Position numbers and translations under genes: made by a program. From IMG/VR virus record IMGVR_UViG_3300030406_000846, positions 1 through 23,473 of that record: DNA of 23,473 nucleotides; one strand, written 5' to 3'. The notes under the pieces are model-generated. The model searched no databases. It had not been told where the DNA came from and saw only the letters and a list, made by a program, of their open reading frames with translations. Positions 6,717 to 15,557 of the stretch are shown one piece after another; position 1 is the stretch's first letter; each line of letters starts with the position of its first letter. This stretch comes from a virus.

Positions 6717-7643
6717 TTAAAATTTAATAACGTACATTAGAGCAATATTCTTAACTCTAACTTCAGCACCACCGTCAGAAGCAACACTAACAGATATTCC
6801 TGTATTTGCATCATTCATACTGGTACTGCTTGACCCTCCAGAAGTACTACCTGTAACATTACTACCTCCATCATCCTGTGTTCCATGTCCTTTAGTAACG
6901 TGTTTGTGACCTGGATCAGTAACAGATGCAGTATGAGCGTGAGTTTTGTTTTGATCTGCCTGACTAGAAGCAAAAGATCTTCCGTCATCTCCAGTATTTG
7001 AAGCATTATTAGCCCAACCTCTTACAAATTGTCCACGCAAATCAGGAAGATTAAATGTTGATGAGCCATCACCAGAACCAAAAGTTGTGCTGATTGTTGC
7101 AAACAAAGTAGCGTATGTGGAACGACTTATAGCAGCACCATTACATTCTAAATATCCAGAGGGTACGGTGGTAGATGCAAATGAGAAGATTGAACCCGCA
7201 GGTACTCCATTAGCAATTTCACCCCAAGCTGCTCCGTTATAACCTTCAAATTGTGAAAGAGTTGTGTTAAATCTTATATCACCTGTTGCTGCTGTTGGTC
7301 TTTGTGCTGTTGTTCCAGTAGGCAACTGCAAAGATCCAGTTCCAGACATTACAATATCACCCGCAGAAGTTATAGTTCCTGTAAAACTAGGTGAGGCAGT
7401 TGTGGCATGACCCATATTTGCTACATCTGTTTTGCCAAGTAATAAATAAGTTGGAGTACTAGCATTAGTACAAATATTTAAAGTATTATTTGATGTATTT
7501 ACAAATAATTTTCCTACGACATTACTTGAAGGAACAGATGTTCCGCTATTTGTTGACTGTATATCGCCTAAAACATTGTTTAAATCTGCTCTAAATGAAG
7601 CTCCAACTTGATCTGCAATATTATAATCATGCGTATTACTCAT
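6717..7643 (-). CDS. Tail-collar-domain fibre protein
   Basis: A 308-residue protein. Residues 1-40 (MSNTHDYNIADQVGASFRAD) are a head motif frequent in marine phage fibres. Residues 110-144 repeat the GTTAQRP...QFEGYNGAAWGEI module shared with the 689-residue fibre. Residues about 147-211 (VPAGSIFSFASTTVPSGYLE, then LPDLRGQFVRGW) are a phage tail collar domain as in T4 gp12. The C-terminal region has HAH at 235-237 and HKH at 246-248, plus H253, followed by Gly/Ser-rich sequence and the closing IALMYVIKF typical of collar-type fibres. HxH motifs in such tips are known to hold iron in trimeric needles. The Shine-Dalgarno AAGGAGGT is within the last codons of J. Confidence 0.85.
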   Translation of the reverse strand: MSNTHDYNIADQVGASFRADLNNVLGDIQSTNSGTSVPSSNVVGKLFVNTSNNTLNICTNASTPTYLLLGKTDVANMGHATTASPSFTGTITSAGDIVMSGTGSLQLPTGTTAQRPTAATGDIRFNTTLSQFEGYNGAAWGEIANGVPAGSIFSFASTTVPSGYLECNGAAISRSTYATLFATISTTFGSGDGSSTFNLPDLRGQFVRGWANNASNTGDDGRSFASSQADQNKTHAHTASVTDPGHKHVTKGHGTQDDGGSNVTGSTSGGSSSTSMNDANTGISVSVASDGGAEVRVKNIALMYVIKF

Positions 7644-10600
7644 TTATGTAACCTCCTTTCCAAAACCTGATGCAGCCCATACAAAAGATCTTGCTGCTGC
7701 TGCACTTCCATTAAACCATGATATTTGAAAACCTGTCCTCGATTCGTTAGCTAATACAAACCTATCGCCTGATTGTTGACCATTAGATGTTTGCGTAATC
7801 ACAATGTTTGGAGTTTGTTTAAAAGGCTTGGAAAAAGAAACAGTATATTGTGATGACCCAGTAGTAACTGGAGTTGAAATACTTTCTGTTCTTCCTTGTA
7901 ATTCTAGTGTAGCTCCTAACTCCGTAACAGCTATATTTTGGGTTGTGTCACTACTTGTTAATATTGCTTTAAATTGAAATGCTCTACCTGTAATAAGAAC
8001 ATTACTAAATTCTTTATATGCACTCCATGTAGGAGATCCAGAAGGATTATCATTTGTTGATCTTACATAAACCGCAGCATTACCTTTCGTAGCATTTGCG
8101 TTTGCAGATCCAATAGTATCAATAGAACCCCATGTATCAATTAAATCAGTTCGAGAATCCCATAAAGTAGCTGTATAAAAAGTATTAGCTTCTAAAACTT
8201 TTCTTAGGTTTACATCGTATGCCTGACCTAAATCTATTGAATTTGCAAAGATATATTCTCCTGATGTTGCAGTTGCATTATTAGTAACAGCAAGTTTTAG
8301 AGCATCTAATGATGAGTCGTAAACAGTATTACTTTTTGACCCAGTAAAGTTTGCTGTATGCTCATCTACAGTTCCAACAACAAGTCTCTGACTAGGAGCA
8401 GGGAGATTAGTTGTAACTCTAGTATTATTCCAAGCCGAATCTGTAGAACCAGGTGAAGGGGATTGTCTTCCACCGTCATCCTCAAATTTAATTAGATAAG
8501 TTCCCGCTAATAAAGGGACAATTTTTTGTGTTTGGTTTCCAGCAGCAGCTACTACAATATTCTGTGCGTTTTGCCATTGTGCTTGTGATGTTTTACTTGA
8601 ATGCCTAATTAAGGTTTTTCCTCCTAATAAAACGTCAAGTTCTGTTGCTCGATTCCAACTTAATATTGCACTTGTCTCGTCTATAGGAAGCAAACTTACT
8701 CCTGATACATTTGATGGAGGATCAGTTTTACCTTTAGCTACAAAAAATGGAGAAGCAGGACTCTGACCTGTTGTAGATCTTAAACCAGAAGAACTTACAG
8801 AAAAAACCTCTATCTCATAATTACCTGCAACAGTATCTAATATTTCAAAACTTTTAGAATTTTCTATAGTTCTCGAATCATAATTACCATTTTGCAATCT
8901 CCATCTTATGTAAACTTTATCAATATGAATACTTTTTAATTCGCCTGGTTTTAATGGATTTGGAATAGTAAAATCAGTTACCCAATTAACTATTATTTTT
9001 GTTCTTGCAATCCCAGTATTTTCATAAATAACTTCTGTTGCTCTTACAGATTTAGGTGGTTCTGGAGGTTCATCAAGATTAGTAATATCTCTTTTTGGAA
9101 GTGCAATACCATTCTCGACATGATTGTATTTACCCTCGTTATATTCACTTGCTGTTATTGAGTAAAAAGCTCTATCTTTTTCTTCAACTGTTAACACTCT
9201 CCATGTAGAAGCTTGAATATCATTTGTTTGATACAACCAAACACTATTAGGATTTGGTGCTGTAGAAAAATGCTGTCCTAAACTAAACACACCATTATTT
9301 AAACCAGAAACAGTTTTTTCTTCAGCAGTTCCATCAGGTAATATTGCAGTTAATGTTGAGTTTGTTTGCATACTCAAACCAGTAGCATCATCTACTGTGA
9401 CAGTATTTGTAGTTGCAGAAATTATCCTTCCGCTTCTTCTCTCACCCGCAACCATTGGATCTGCAATCTCAATAACTTGTCCTGGTCTTACTACAACTCC
9501 TGCATCAATAGCAGTACTAAAGGTAACAACACTTCTTTCTACGTTTGACATATATAACATCCACTTTGCTAATCGAGAAGCTTGACCTCTTGATGTGCAG
9601 GCGAAACTATCAATATTTTTAATAACTGTTCCGTACCTTGCTTGGTTTGCGGTATCAATTTGTTCAACGTAATTTATATCACGCAAGTCCATATCAAGAT
9701 ATTTAGCTATTACTACAGTTGGTCTTTGTTTTTGACTTACGTTGGAATAACTAAAACCAGGTTCTAAAACATTTGCTAATGAAAACAAGTATGTTGGATC
9801 TTTAGGAGCATCTTGAGTTATTGACAATGAACCCGCACTCCATAATGGCATTGCTCTAAAAACAGAACACATTTGATTTACTACGTTATAAGCTTCTTGT
9901 TGGTTTTGCAAAGAAACATTACAACTAAATCTAGGTTCTGTAGAACCTGTACCAGTTCCATCGTCAACTTGTGTACTGCAATAAACTGAAGCTGTGTAAA
10001 AACTAAATTTATCTAAATCTGCTTCTGTTAAATGATCCCCTAGCCCATACCTAGAGCTAGTGAGTAAATCGTATAAACACCAAGCGGGATCGTTTGTCCA
10101 TTGTGCTGCTCCTAATGTTCCATTAAAAACTCCAGAATATGACAAACTTCCATCTGCATTGACAGTCGCATTATGAGGAATTTTTACTTTTGTACCTTTT
10201 ATTAGGTATTTTCTTGTTGGTATAGAACTAAATTGTTCTGCATCAACTTTCAATCCAACAAGTGCTGTATTTGGATAAGTAAGTTTGTCATATTTTATTT
10301 CTACATAAGTATTAAATTGAAAAGCATTAGAAAGCTTACTGGAACTACTATCAGGTGTTATACGAGTTACTCTAATATTTACAGGAAAATTACCACTTAA
10401 ATTTATTAAATAATCTCTTAAATATGTATCAGGTGTTCTTCCAGAGATTGTACCTTTATTTCCAGAAACTACAGTTTGATATGATCCCCCTTGATATTGA
10501 ACTGCTATTGCTAATTCTACTGAAGTTCCAAAAATATCTCCTTCATCAGTAAATCTTTGTAAGACAGGAACAGTTATTTGTATTGAGACAGCATCAACAT

Positions 10601-10958
10601 CTGAATCAGTTATTTGTATAACCTTTGGTTGTGCTTGAGGTACAGTAGAAAAACCTGTTGATTTAGTTGTCGCTACATCTCTAGTGATTGGAATGGTTGT
10701 TTGACTAGATGTACCTGTTCTTGCTTCAAAACTAACATCTTTAAAATTAAATGATCCATCAGATGCCTGTAACGGTGTGTTGTTTAAAAATATTGATTTA
10801 GCACCGTTTTCGAGTCCTTGTATTTCTCCCTCACCTATAACATCTAAAACTCTTGCAAAACTTTTTGAGTCTAAATTATCTTTTGCTTCTGTTGGAGAGC
10901 GATCACCACCACCGCCTCCTTTTCCTCCTCCACCTCCAGAGCCTAAAATTTTACTCAT
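7644..10958 (-). CDS. Tail tip / host specificity protein (lambda J-like)
   Basis: An 1104-residue protein, close to lambda gpJ in length (1132). The N-terminus has a Gly-rich segment with one Lys (residues 7-18), then KDNLDSKSFARVLDVIGEGE, the standard J opening. The middle (about 280-600) forms the tail-hub core (WCLYDLLTSSRYGLGDHL, then LDKFSFYTASVYCSTQ). Two FN3-like segments begin near residues 636 (EPPEPPKSVRATEVI) and 743 (DPPSNVSGVSLLP). The C-terminus (FSKPFKQTPNIVITQ, then GFQISWFNGSAAAARSFVWA) is the beta-rich end found on many J proteins. It likely forms the trimeric tip that closes the tail and contacts the receptor. Its start overlaps gpI by ATGA and its end carries the ribosome-binding site of the collar fibre. 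Confidence 0.93.
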   Translation of the reverse strand: MSKILGSGGGGGKGGGGGDRSPTEAKDNLDSKSFARVLDVIGEGEIQGLENGAKSIFLNNTPLQASDGSFNFKDVSFEARTGTSSQTTIPITRDVATTKSTGFSTVPQAQPKVIQITDSDVDAVSIQITVPVLQRFTDEGDIFGTSVELAIAVQYQGGSYQTVVSGNKGTISGRTPDTYLRDYLINLSGNFPVNIRVTRITPDSSSSKLSNAFQFNTYVEIKYDKLTYPNTALVGLKVDAEQFSSIPTRKYLIKGTKVKIPHNATVNADGSLSYSGVFNGTLGAAQWTNDPAWCLYDLLTSSRYGLGDHLTEADLDKFSFYTASVYCSTQVDDGTGTGSTEPRFSCNVSLQNQQEAYNVVNQMCSVFRAMPLWSAGSLSITQDAPKDPTYLFSLANVLEPGFSYSNVSQKQRPTVVIAKYLDMDLRDINYVEQIDTANQARYGTVIKNIDSFACTSRGQASRLAKWMLYMSNVERSVVTFSTAIDAGVVVRPGQVIEIADPMVAGERRSGRIISATTNTVTVDDATGLSMQTNSTLTAILPDGTAEEKTVSGLNNGVFSLGQHFSTAPNPNSVWLYQTNDIQASTWRVLTVEEKDRAFYSITASEYNEGKYNHVENGIALPKRDITNLDEPPEPPKSVRATEVIYENTGIARTKIIVNWVTDFTIPNPLKPGELKSIHIDKVYIRWRLQNGNYDSRTIENSKSFEILDTVAGNYEIEVFSVSSSGLRSTTGQSPASPFFVAKGKTDPPSNVSGVSLLPIDETSAILSWNRATELDVLLGGKTLIRHSSKTSQAQWQNAQNIVVAAAGNQTQKIVPLLAGTYLIKFEDDGGRQSPSPGSTDSAWNNTRVTTNLPAPSQRLVVGTVDEHTANFTGSKSNTVYDSSLDALKLAVTNNATATSGEYIFANSIDLGQAYDVNLRKVLEANTFYTATLWDSRTDLIDTWGSIDTIGSANANATKGNAAVYVRSTNDNPSGSPTWSAYKEFSNVLITGRAFQFKAILTSSDTTQNIAVTELGATLELQGRTESISTPVTTGSSQYTVSFSKPFKQTPNIVITQTSNGQQSGDRFVLANESRTGFQISWFNGSAAAARSFVWAASGFGKEVT

Positions 10959-11569
10959 ACTTCCACCTGTTCATTTTCAATATTTGCTGAGACAGTTATT
11001 GATCCAGTTATAACACGACCATAATGTACAGGTACTGCAACGCCAGCTCTTGAAGTATTTTGGATGCCACTAAAGTTAAAAGACCTTCTTGGGTCTTGAC
11101 TATCTTCTGGGACAGGTGGTGTAGGTGTAAGCATTTGATCTATACCACTCAAAATCATTGAAGCACCCATAGCAGATACCATAGTTCCCATCTTTGTAAA
11201 AAATCCTCCCGTAACAGCAGGCCCAAACAAACCAGTAGTTCCAAACATCCCTGCACCAGGAAACATAAAGCTTGCTCCTATTAATATTGCACCAAATAAT
11301 ATTTGTCTTCCTGATGCCCCTCCCGCACCAGTAATAACAGGAACTATCTTTATATCGCTTTGTCCAGTTGGATAATGTAATTCTTTTTCCTCTAACTCCC
11401 AATCATTAATTATTACCTTGTAATACTTATCAGACATATATTTTTCAACAGTAGGAAAATTAGTGACTAAAAATCTTACTGCTTGTGCAGCATTATTAAC
11501 TTCTGCTTCAAAGGTTCTTTGACCTAGAAACTTCGCAAGTTCTCCGTATAGCTTAATTTTCCGTAGCAT
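10955..11569 (-). CDS. Tail assembly protein I-like
   Basis: A 204-residue protein of the lambda gpI family (lambda gpI is 223). Residues 1-80 form the ubiquitin-like N-terminal region (KIKLYGELAKFLGQRTFEAE, then AAQAVRFLVTNFP). This is followed by a glycine-rich hydrophobic stretch (about residues 81-145, ITGAGGASGRQILFGAILIG) and a C-terminal region with NTSRAGVAVPVHYGRVITGS, which is strongly conserved in the family. gpI acts in tail tip assembly with K and J and is thought not to remain in the virion; that is family knowledge. It overlaps K by 17 bases and J by 4, which is typical of this K-I-J trio. Confidence 0.9.
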   Translation of the reverse strand: MLRKIKLYGELAKFLGQRTFEAEVNNAAQAVRFLVTNFPTVEKYMSDKYYKVIINDWELEEKELHYPTGQSDIKIVPVITGAGGASGRQILFGAILIGASFMFPGAGMFGTTGLFGPAVTGGFFTKMGTMVSAMGASMILSGIDQMLTPTPPVPEDSQDPRRSFNFSGIQNTSRAGVAVPVHYGRVITGSITVSANIENEQVEV

Positions 11570-12260
11570 AACGAATCCTTTTACCTGTGCATTTTAGCAA
11601 CCATTCATCTAATAAATCACGACTTGATAATCTATTTTGCAAATGATGTAAAACGGTTTGCTCTCCTAAGTAAACACCAATATGGTTTAATCCGCTACTG
11701 CATATTGACATTAATAATAAATCACCTTTTTCTAACTCTTCTTCTTCTAATAATTCTCTAAAACCTGTTTCTTCATAACATCCATTAAACATTGGATTCT
11801 CAAGGAAATCATTGTGATCATTTGGTCTTTCCCAATCTCTTAGTTCTATCCCAAGTTCTTGATCGTACCAATCACGACATAAACTCCAACAATCAGTTAA
11901 ACCAAAAACCCATTTTCTTCCTATCAACGGTGCTTTATATCCGCATGGTTCAAATGATGTCCACTTATTAAGATTTGGTTGTACAATCCACCATTTAATT
12001 CCTGATTTTTCGCAAGCTATTTTATCTGCTTGACTTGGTTCTGGACTTGTTACAGGATGGCTATGAATTATAGCAGTTATTTCTCCTTGATCTTCTGCAT
12101 CAGCATAATCTTGTGGGTCTAAAATAAATTGATCTGTAGGATCAGGGGCTATATTTTTACAAGGAAAATATACCTCTTTTCCTTTTTTTATTAATAATAA
12201 ACCACAAGATTCTTTAGGGTCAGATTCTTGTGCGTGTTTTAATGCGAGTTCTTGCCACAT
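11553..12260 (-). CDS. Tail tip protein K-like: JAMM peptidase plus NlpC/P60 domain
   Basis: A 235-residue two-domain protein matching lambda gpK. The N-terminal MPN/JAMM domain has E17 in ESCGLL and the complete metal motif H66-x-H68-x7-S76-x2-D79, so it should bind zinc. The C-terminal NlpC/P60 domain has C124 in LTDCWSLCRDW, H193 in LNHIGVYLG and a polar third residue probably at H205, all in place for a cell-wall peptidase. In this family the protein processes tail tip components or cuts peptidoglycan during DNA entry; which applies here is inferred. It is encoded between L and I, the lambda order, with TAATG overlap upstream and a 17-base overlap downstream. Confidence 0.92.
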   Translation of the reverse strand: MWQELALKHAQESDPKESCGLLLIKKGKEVYFPCKNIAPDPTDQFILDPQDYADAEDQGEITAIIHSHPVTSPEPSQADKIACEKSGIKWWIVQPNLNKWTSFEPCGYKAPLIGRKWVFGLTDCWSLCRDWYDQELGIELRDWERPNDHNDFLENPMFNGCYEETGFRELLEEEELEKGDLLLMSICSSGLNHIGVYLGEQTVLHHLQNRLSSRDLLDEWLLKCTGKRIRYATEN

Positions 12261-12886
12261 TATGAGAAGAAAGATCCAACACCAGGAAAGTCTTGAGGTA
12301 AGATTTGACGTTTTGGCAATCTTACTCCTTGTAAATCAAAGCTTGCTGCAAGTTCAAATTCTACAACTGATCTATTTTCAGAAGCTTTACGATCAATAAA
12401 AAATACTTCTAACGGAAATAAGGCTGTAGGATCAGCAGTACCAAATGGATTTGCACCTGACTCAAGATCTGTAACACTACTATCTTCTTGTAGTAGAAAA
12501 GAACCGTCTTCTAACAAAATATCTCCACCTTCAAAATTTGCATCATCAATAAATCTTCTTAAAGTTCTTATTCTTGTCACCTTTGCTCCTTCTAAACCTT
12601 GAGGAAGTGTTAAGAGAATAGTTGTTATTGTTCCAAAAATATTAGAAATTTTTAATGTTGGTCTTGGTAATTGTTTACCATTAAATTGAAATCCACTTGC
12701 CTCGATAGGCATTCTTGTATATTCAATATTATTAAAAATTAGGTTTGTTTGATTATTGTCTCCAACTCCGTTATGAAAATAATATGTTTGAGAAATACCG
12801 TGCATAGTGGTATTAAGTTCTAATTGAAAAAGCTCAATAATATTATCTACATTTGGTTTCTGTAGCTCAGATACAGGTATTGCCAT
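12260..12886 (-). CDS. Minor tail protein L-like, without the cysteine-rich tail
   Basis: A 208-residue member of the lambda gpL family (lambda gpL is 232). N-terminal ELQKPNVDNIIELFQLEL and the middle pattern FQFNGKQLPRPTLKISNIFG are characteristic. After ANFEGG there is an insertion of about 23 residues (DILLEDGSFLLQEDSSVTD), then NPFGTADPTALFPLEVFFID and the DRKASENRSVVEFELAASFD motif. It ends LPKRQILPQDFPGVGSFFS, where lambda gpL continues into a C-terminal domain with four cysteines holding an iron-sulphur cluster. This protein has no cysteine at all. It joins tail tip assembly between M and K; start and stop overlap neighbours as TAATG. Confidence 0.9.
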   Translation of the reverse strand: MAIPVSELQKPNVDNIIELFQLELNTTMHGISQTYYFHNGVGDNNQTNLIFNNIEYTRMPIEASGFQFNGKQLPRPTLKISNIFGTITTILLTLPQGLEGAKVTRIRTLRRFIDDANFEGGDILLEDGSFLLQEDSSVTDLESGANPFGTADPTALFPLEVFFIDRKASENRSVVEFELAASFDLQGVRLPKRQILPQDFPGVGSFFS

Positions 12887-13233
12887 TAGGGTTCAAATAC
12901 TTCTCTAAAAGTAACAGTAATCGTAGCTCTACCAGGAAATTTTATTTGCTTCTTTCTATTTAAAGCACGATATTTACTTGTTGTAGCTTCATCAGGTGCT
13001 TGCCAGTTAAAGTAATCGCCATCTTCTATTCTTGCATTTAAAAAAGTTTCGATAGTATTACTTTCTGCGTTAGTAATATTATTAAAACTAAGACTATATT
13101 CTTTTGGATTGATGTTTAATCCAAATTTTATAACTTGTTCATAGCCATCTTGAAATCTTGTTGTAGTAACAAAAGGTTCTGTTGTTTTTGTAATTCCAAA
13201 ACTAGCTTCTATTGAAGGAAAAGTTTGTGCCAT
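12886..13233 (-). CDS. Minor tail protein M-like (distal tail protein)
   Basis: A 115-residue protein of the lambda gpM family (lambda gpM is 109). Diagnostic pattern: TTRFQDGYEQVIKFGLNINP, then a strand YSLSFNNIT, then FLNARIEDGDYFNWQAPDE and the closing KFPGRATITVTFREVFEP. gpM-type proteins form a hexameric ring linking the tail tube to the tip. It lies directly after the tape measure and before L, with TAATG overlaps at both ends. There is nothing abnormal in length or motif. Confidence 0.92.
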   Translation of the reverse strand: MAQTFPSIEASFGITKTTEPFVTTTRFQDGYEQVIKFGLNINPKEYSLSFNNITNAESNTIETFLNARIEDGDYFNWQAPDEATTSKYRALNRKKQIKFPGRATITVTFREVFEP

Positions 13234-15557
13234 TAACCTAATAAACCTCCAGGTCGTTTTTGTCTTATAAGCTCTGCTTGTATAGCAGCACCAAGAATGT
13301 TTCCAAGTTCTTGAGATTGATTGGTGTCACCTTCAACAGAAGAACCTGACGCATCTACATTTACAGTTATATTACCAATATTTCCACCTGATGCTTCTAC
13401 ACCAAGTTTCCCATCTCTACCTCTACGCAAAGGCATGATTGCTTCGACACTAGCTTCCCCTGCTAACGCTGCCCCATCAGCCAAAGGGAATAAGGTAGGA
13501 CGAGTAATTAGACCCCCTTTGGCATAGGGAACTATTTTGTTATTTGCAATAACATTTCCGTCTGCATTTTTAAAAGGATTTTTTATAAAAGATGTTGTAG
13601 ATGGGTTAAACATTGATGAATAATTACCTAAAGTATTACCTCCAAAATTCATTGAAAATGGATTGCGTGTGTTTTTTGGTTGGGGATTAAATAAATTCCC
13701 AAACATTCCTGTTAGTGGTTGAATTATTTGTGATCTTATAAATATTCTTGTAATATCAGCAATTATTGATTGTGCAAGTTTTCTAAAATTTAAAGTTCCT
13801 GTTTGTACAAATTCAACAAGTGCATCTTCTAATTTCTTAAATGTATTAACAAAAGAATTAGCTATATCTTGATTAACTTGTTTTACGGATTCTCTATACT
13901 TATCTAAAATATCTTTTGCTTTTTTTGTATCTTCTGCTGCTTCTTTAGAAACAGGATCTTGAAAAACATTACCATCTCCATCTTTTTGTGGAGCAAAAAT
14001 ATTTGGAAGATCTGAACTAAAATTTGGTATATCAAGTCCTAAATCAAAACTTTTTTCTTGAATGTTTAATATTTGATCCATCATTATTTTTCTTTCTTCT
14101 AATTCTTTTCTTAATTTTCTTTCATTTTTAATTTGTTCTATAATTGCTTGCTTATCTTCTTTAGTTCTAAACATATTTATAAGTTTTTGAAAATCTCTTC
14201 CTGTTGGTATTCCAAAAGCATTTAAAGCAGATTTTGATAGCTCATCAACAATAGTTCTATCCTTGTCTATACCAAGCTTTTTCATAAGCTCTTTTTCTCT
14301 TCTTATTGAATTTTCTAATGCAAATTCATCTCCAATTTTCATAAATTTTCTTAATCCTTCTATGAAACGATTAAGTGCATTTAAGGAAACTTCAGTCATA
14401 TCTTGTATTCTTGCCCCTATAGGTTGCAAGATGTCTCCAACGTTTTTCTTTAGTTCATCAAAAGTAACTTGCATACGTTGTCCAGCATCAGCAGAACTAG
14501 CTGCCATAGCTTTTGCAGCTTCAGAATGATCCTCACTTAACCTTACAACAAATTTCATTACATCATTTAAACCAACAGTTCCATCTCTCAAGTCTTTTTG
14601 CAATTGAGGTAATGTTCTTCCTGTCGCAGCAGCAAATTTTGTAACAGCTCCTGGTAATCTTTCACCGAGCTGACCTTGTAATTCTTCAGCCGACACCTTA
14701 CCTTTACCAAAAATCTGCGACATCGCTCGAATAGCAGATTTAACATCTTCTGCATCTCCACCTGTTGCTTTGATTGCTTCAGAAACACCTCTAAAAACTT
14801 TTTCTGCTTCATCAACAGATCCTCCCGCACCTACAACTGATGCTGTTAAAGTTGTAAATTGTTGAGTTGCAGCAGCTATTGGAACATTTAATTCTCTAGA
14901 AACTGATTTAATAACCTTTTGAGCTTTATTAAATTCACTTTGAGATTTTGTTACTCCTTTTAAAGCAACTTCAAGTCTTTTTATTTGAGCAGAATATTCT
15001 GCGGCTTCTTTTGCTGAAGAAGCTAAAGCTCCTACCGCTACTACTCCAGCACCAATACCAGCACCAGCAAGTCCACCTGCTAATGCACTTCCTCCCGCTG
15101 CTGTGCTAGCAGCAGCACCAGCACTAGCTAATCCAGCTATCGCAGGAGGTATTCCTAGTGAACTTCCAATATATGCACCAACACCTCCAATAGCTGCTGT
15201 TCCACCAGCACCTAACCCAGCAAACATTCCTTTGCTTTTTTTACCTGTTTGATTAAAAGCTTGTAATTTTGCTCTATTTTCATCTATTGCTTTTCCTAAC
15301 TTTTTAAATTGAGAACCACCGATTTTTACTTCATCTCTTAGTGCTTTTAATGTTCTTTCTTTTTGTTTAAATTGATTTATAGTTTTTGGGACAACAGCGA
15401 TTGTTTCCTTAATACCTTTATTTAAATTTTTTATTCCTACATCATTTAATGGCTTAAATGCTTTTGATAGTTGTTTTAATGAACGTGTTAAAGTCGTTAG
15501 ATCTTCTAAACCAGTAACATCAAAATCTAAAACAACTTTTCCAACTTTTTCTGCCAT
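13233..15557 (-). CDS. Tail length tape measure protein (lambda H-like)
   Basis: A 774-residue protein. Residues 1-105 are Lys-rich and helical; 112-182 form a Gly/Ala hydrophobic segment; about 185-370 is the tape measure domain (SRELNVPIAAATQQFTTLTA, then EELQGQLGERLPGAVTKFA). Next come charged coiled coils (about 395-560), then TLNFRKLAQSIIADITRIFI and, near the end, YAKGGLITRPTLFPLADGAA and GEASVEAIMPLRRGRDGKLG, which are standard C-terminal motifs of lambda-type tape measures. It sets tail length by spanning the tube, and its hydrophobic part probably helps DNA cross the inner membrane. At roughly 0.15 nm per residue this predicts a tail near 115-135 nm. The start overlaps the T reading frame stop as TAATG. 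Confidence 0.95.
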   Translation of the reverse strand: MAEKVGKVVLDFDVTGLEDLTTLTRSLKQLSKAFKPLNDVGIKNLNKGIKETIAVVPKTINQFKQKERTLKALRDEVKIGGSQFKKLGKAIDENRAKLQAFNQTGKKSKGMFAGLGAGGTAAIGGVGAYIGSSLGIPPAIAGLASAGAAASTAAGGSALAGGLAGAGIGAGVVAVGALASSAKEAAEYSAQIKRLEVALKGVTKSQSEFNKAQKVIKSVSRELNVPIAAATQQFTTLTASVVGAGGSVDEAEKVFRGVSEAIKATGGDAEDVKSAIRAMSQIFGKGKVSAEELQGQLGERLPGAVTKFAAATGRTLPQLQKDLRDGTVGLNDVMKFVVRLSEDHSEAAKAMAASSADAGQRMQVTFDELKKNVGDILQPIGARIQDMTEVSLNALNRFIEGLRKFMKIGDEFALENSIRREKELMKKLGIDKDRTIVDELSKSALNAFGIPTGRDFQKLINMFRTKEDKQAIIEQIKNERKLRKELEERKIMMDQILNIQEKSFDLGLDIPNFSSDLPNIFAPQKDGDGNVFQDPVSKEAAEDTKKAKDILDKYRESVKQVNQDIANSFVNTFKKLEDALVEFVQTGTLNFRKLAQSIIADITRIFIRSQIIQPLTGMFGNLFNPQPKNTRNPFSMNFGGNTLGNYSSMFNPSTTSFIKNPFKNADGNVIANNKIVPYAKGGLITRPTLFPLADGAALAGEASVEAIMPLRRGRDGKLGVEASGGNIGNITVNVDASGSSVEGDTNQSQELGNILGAAIQAELIRQKRPGGLLG

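Noticed and set aside
1-7643. A diversity-generating retroelement acting on the fibre genes.
   Set aside because: No reverse transcriptase gene or template/variable repeat pair is visible in the window; the repeats found are only short shared modules.
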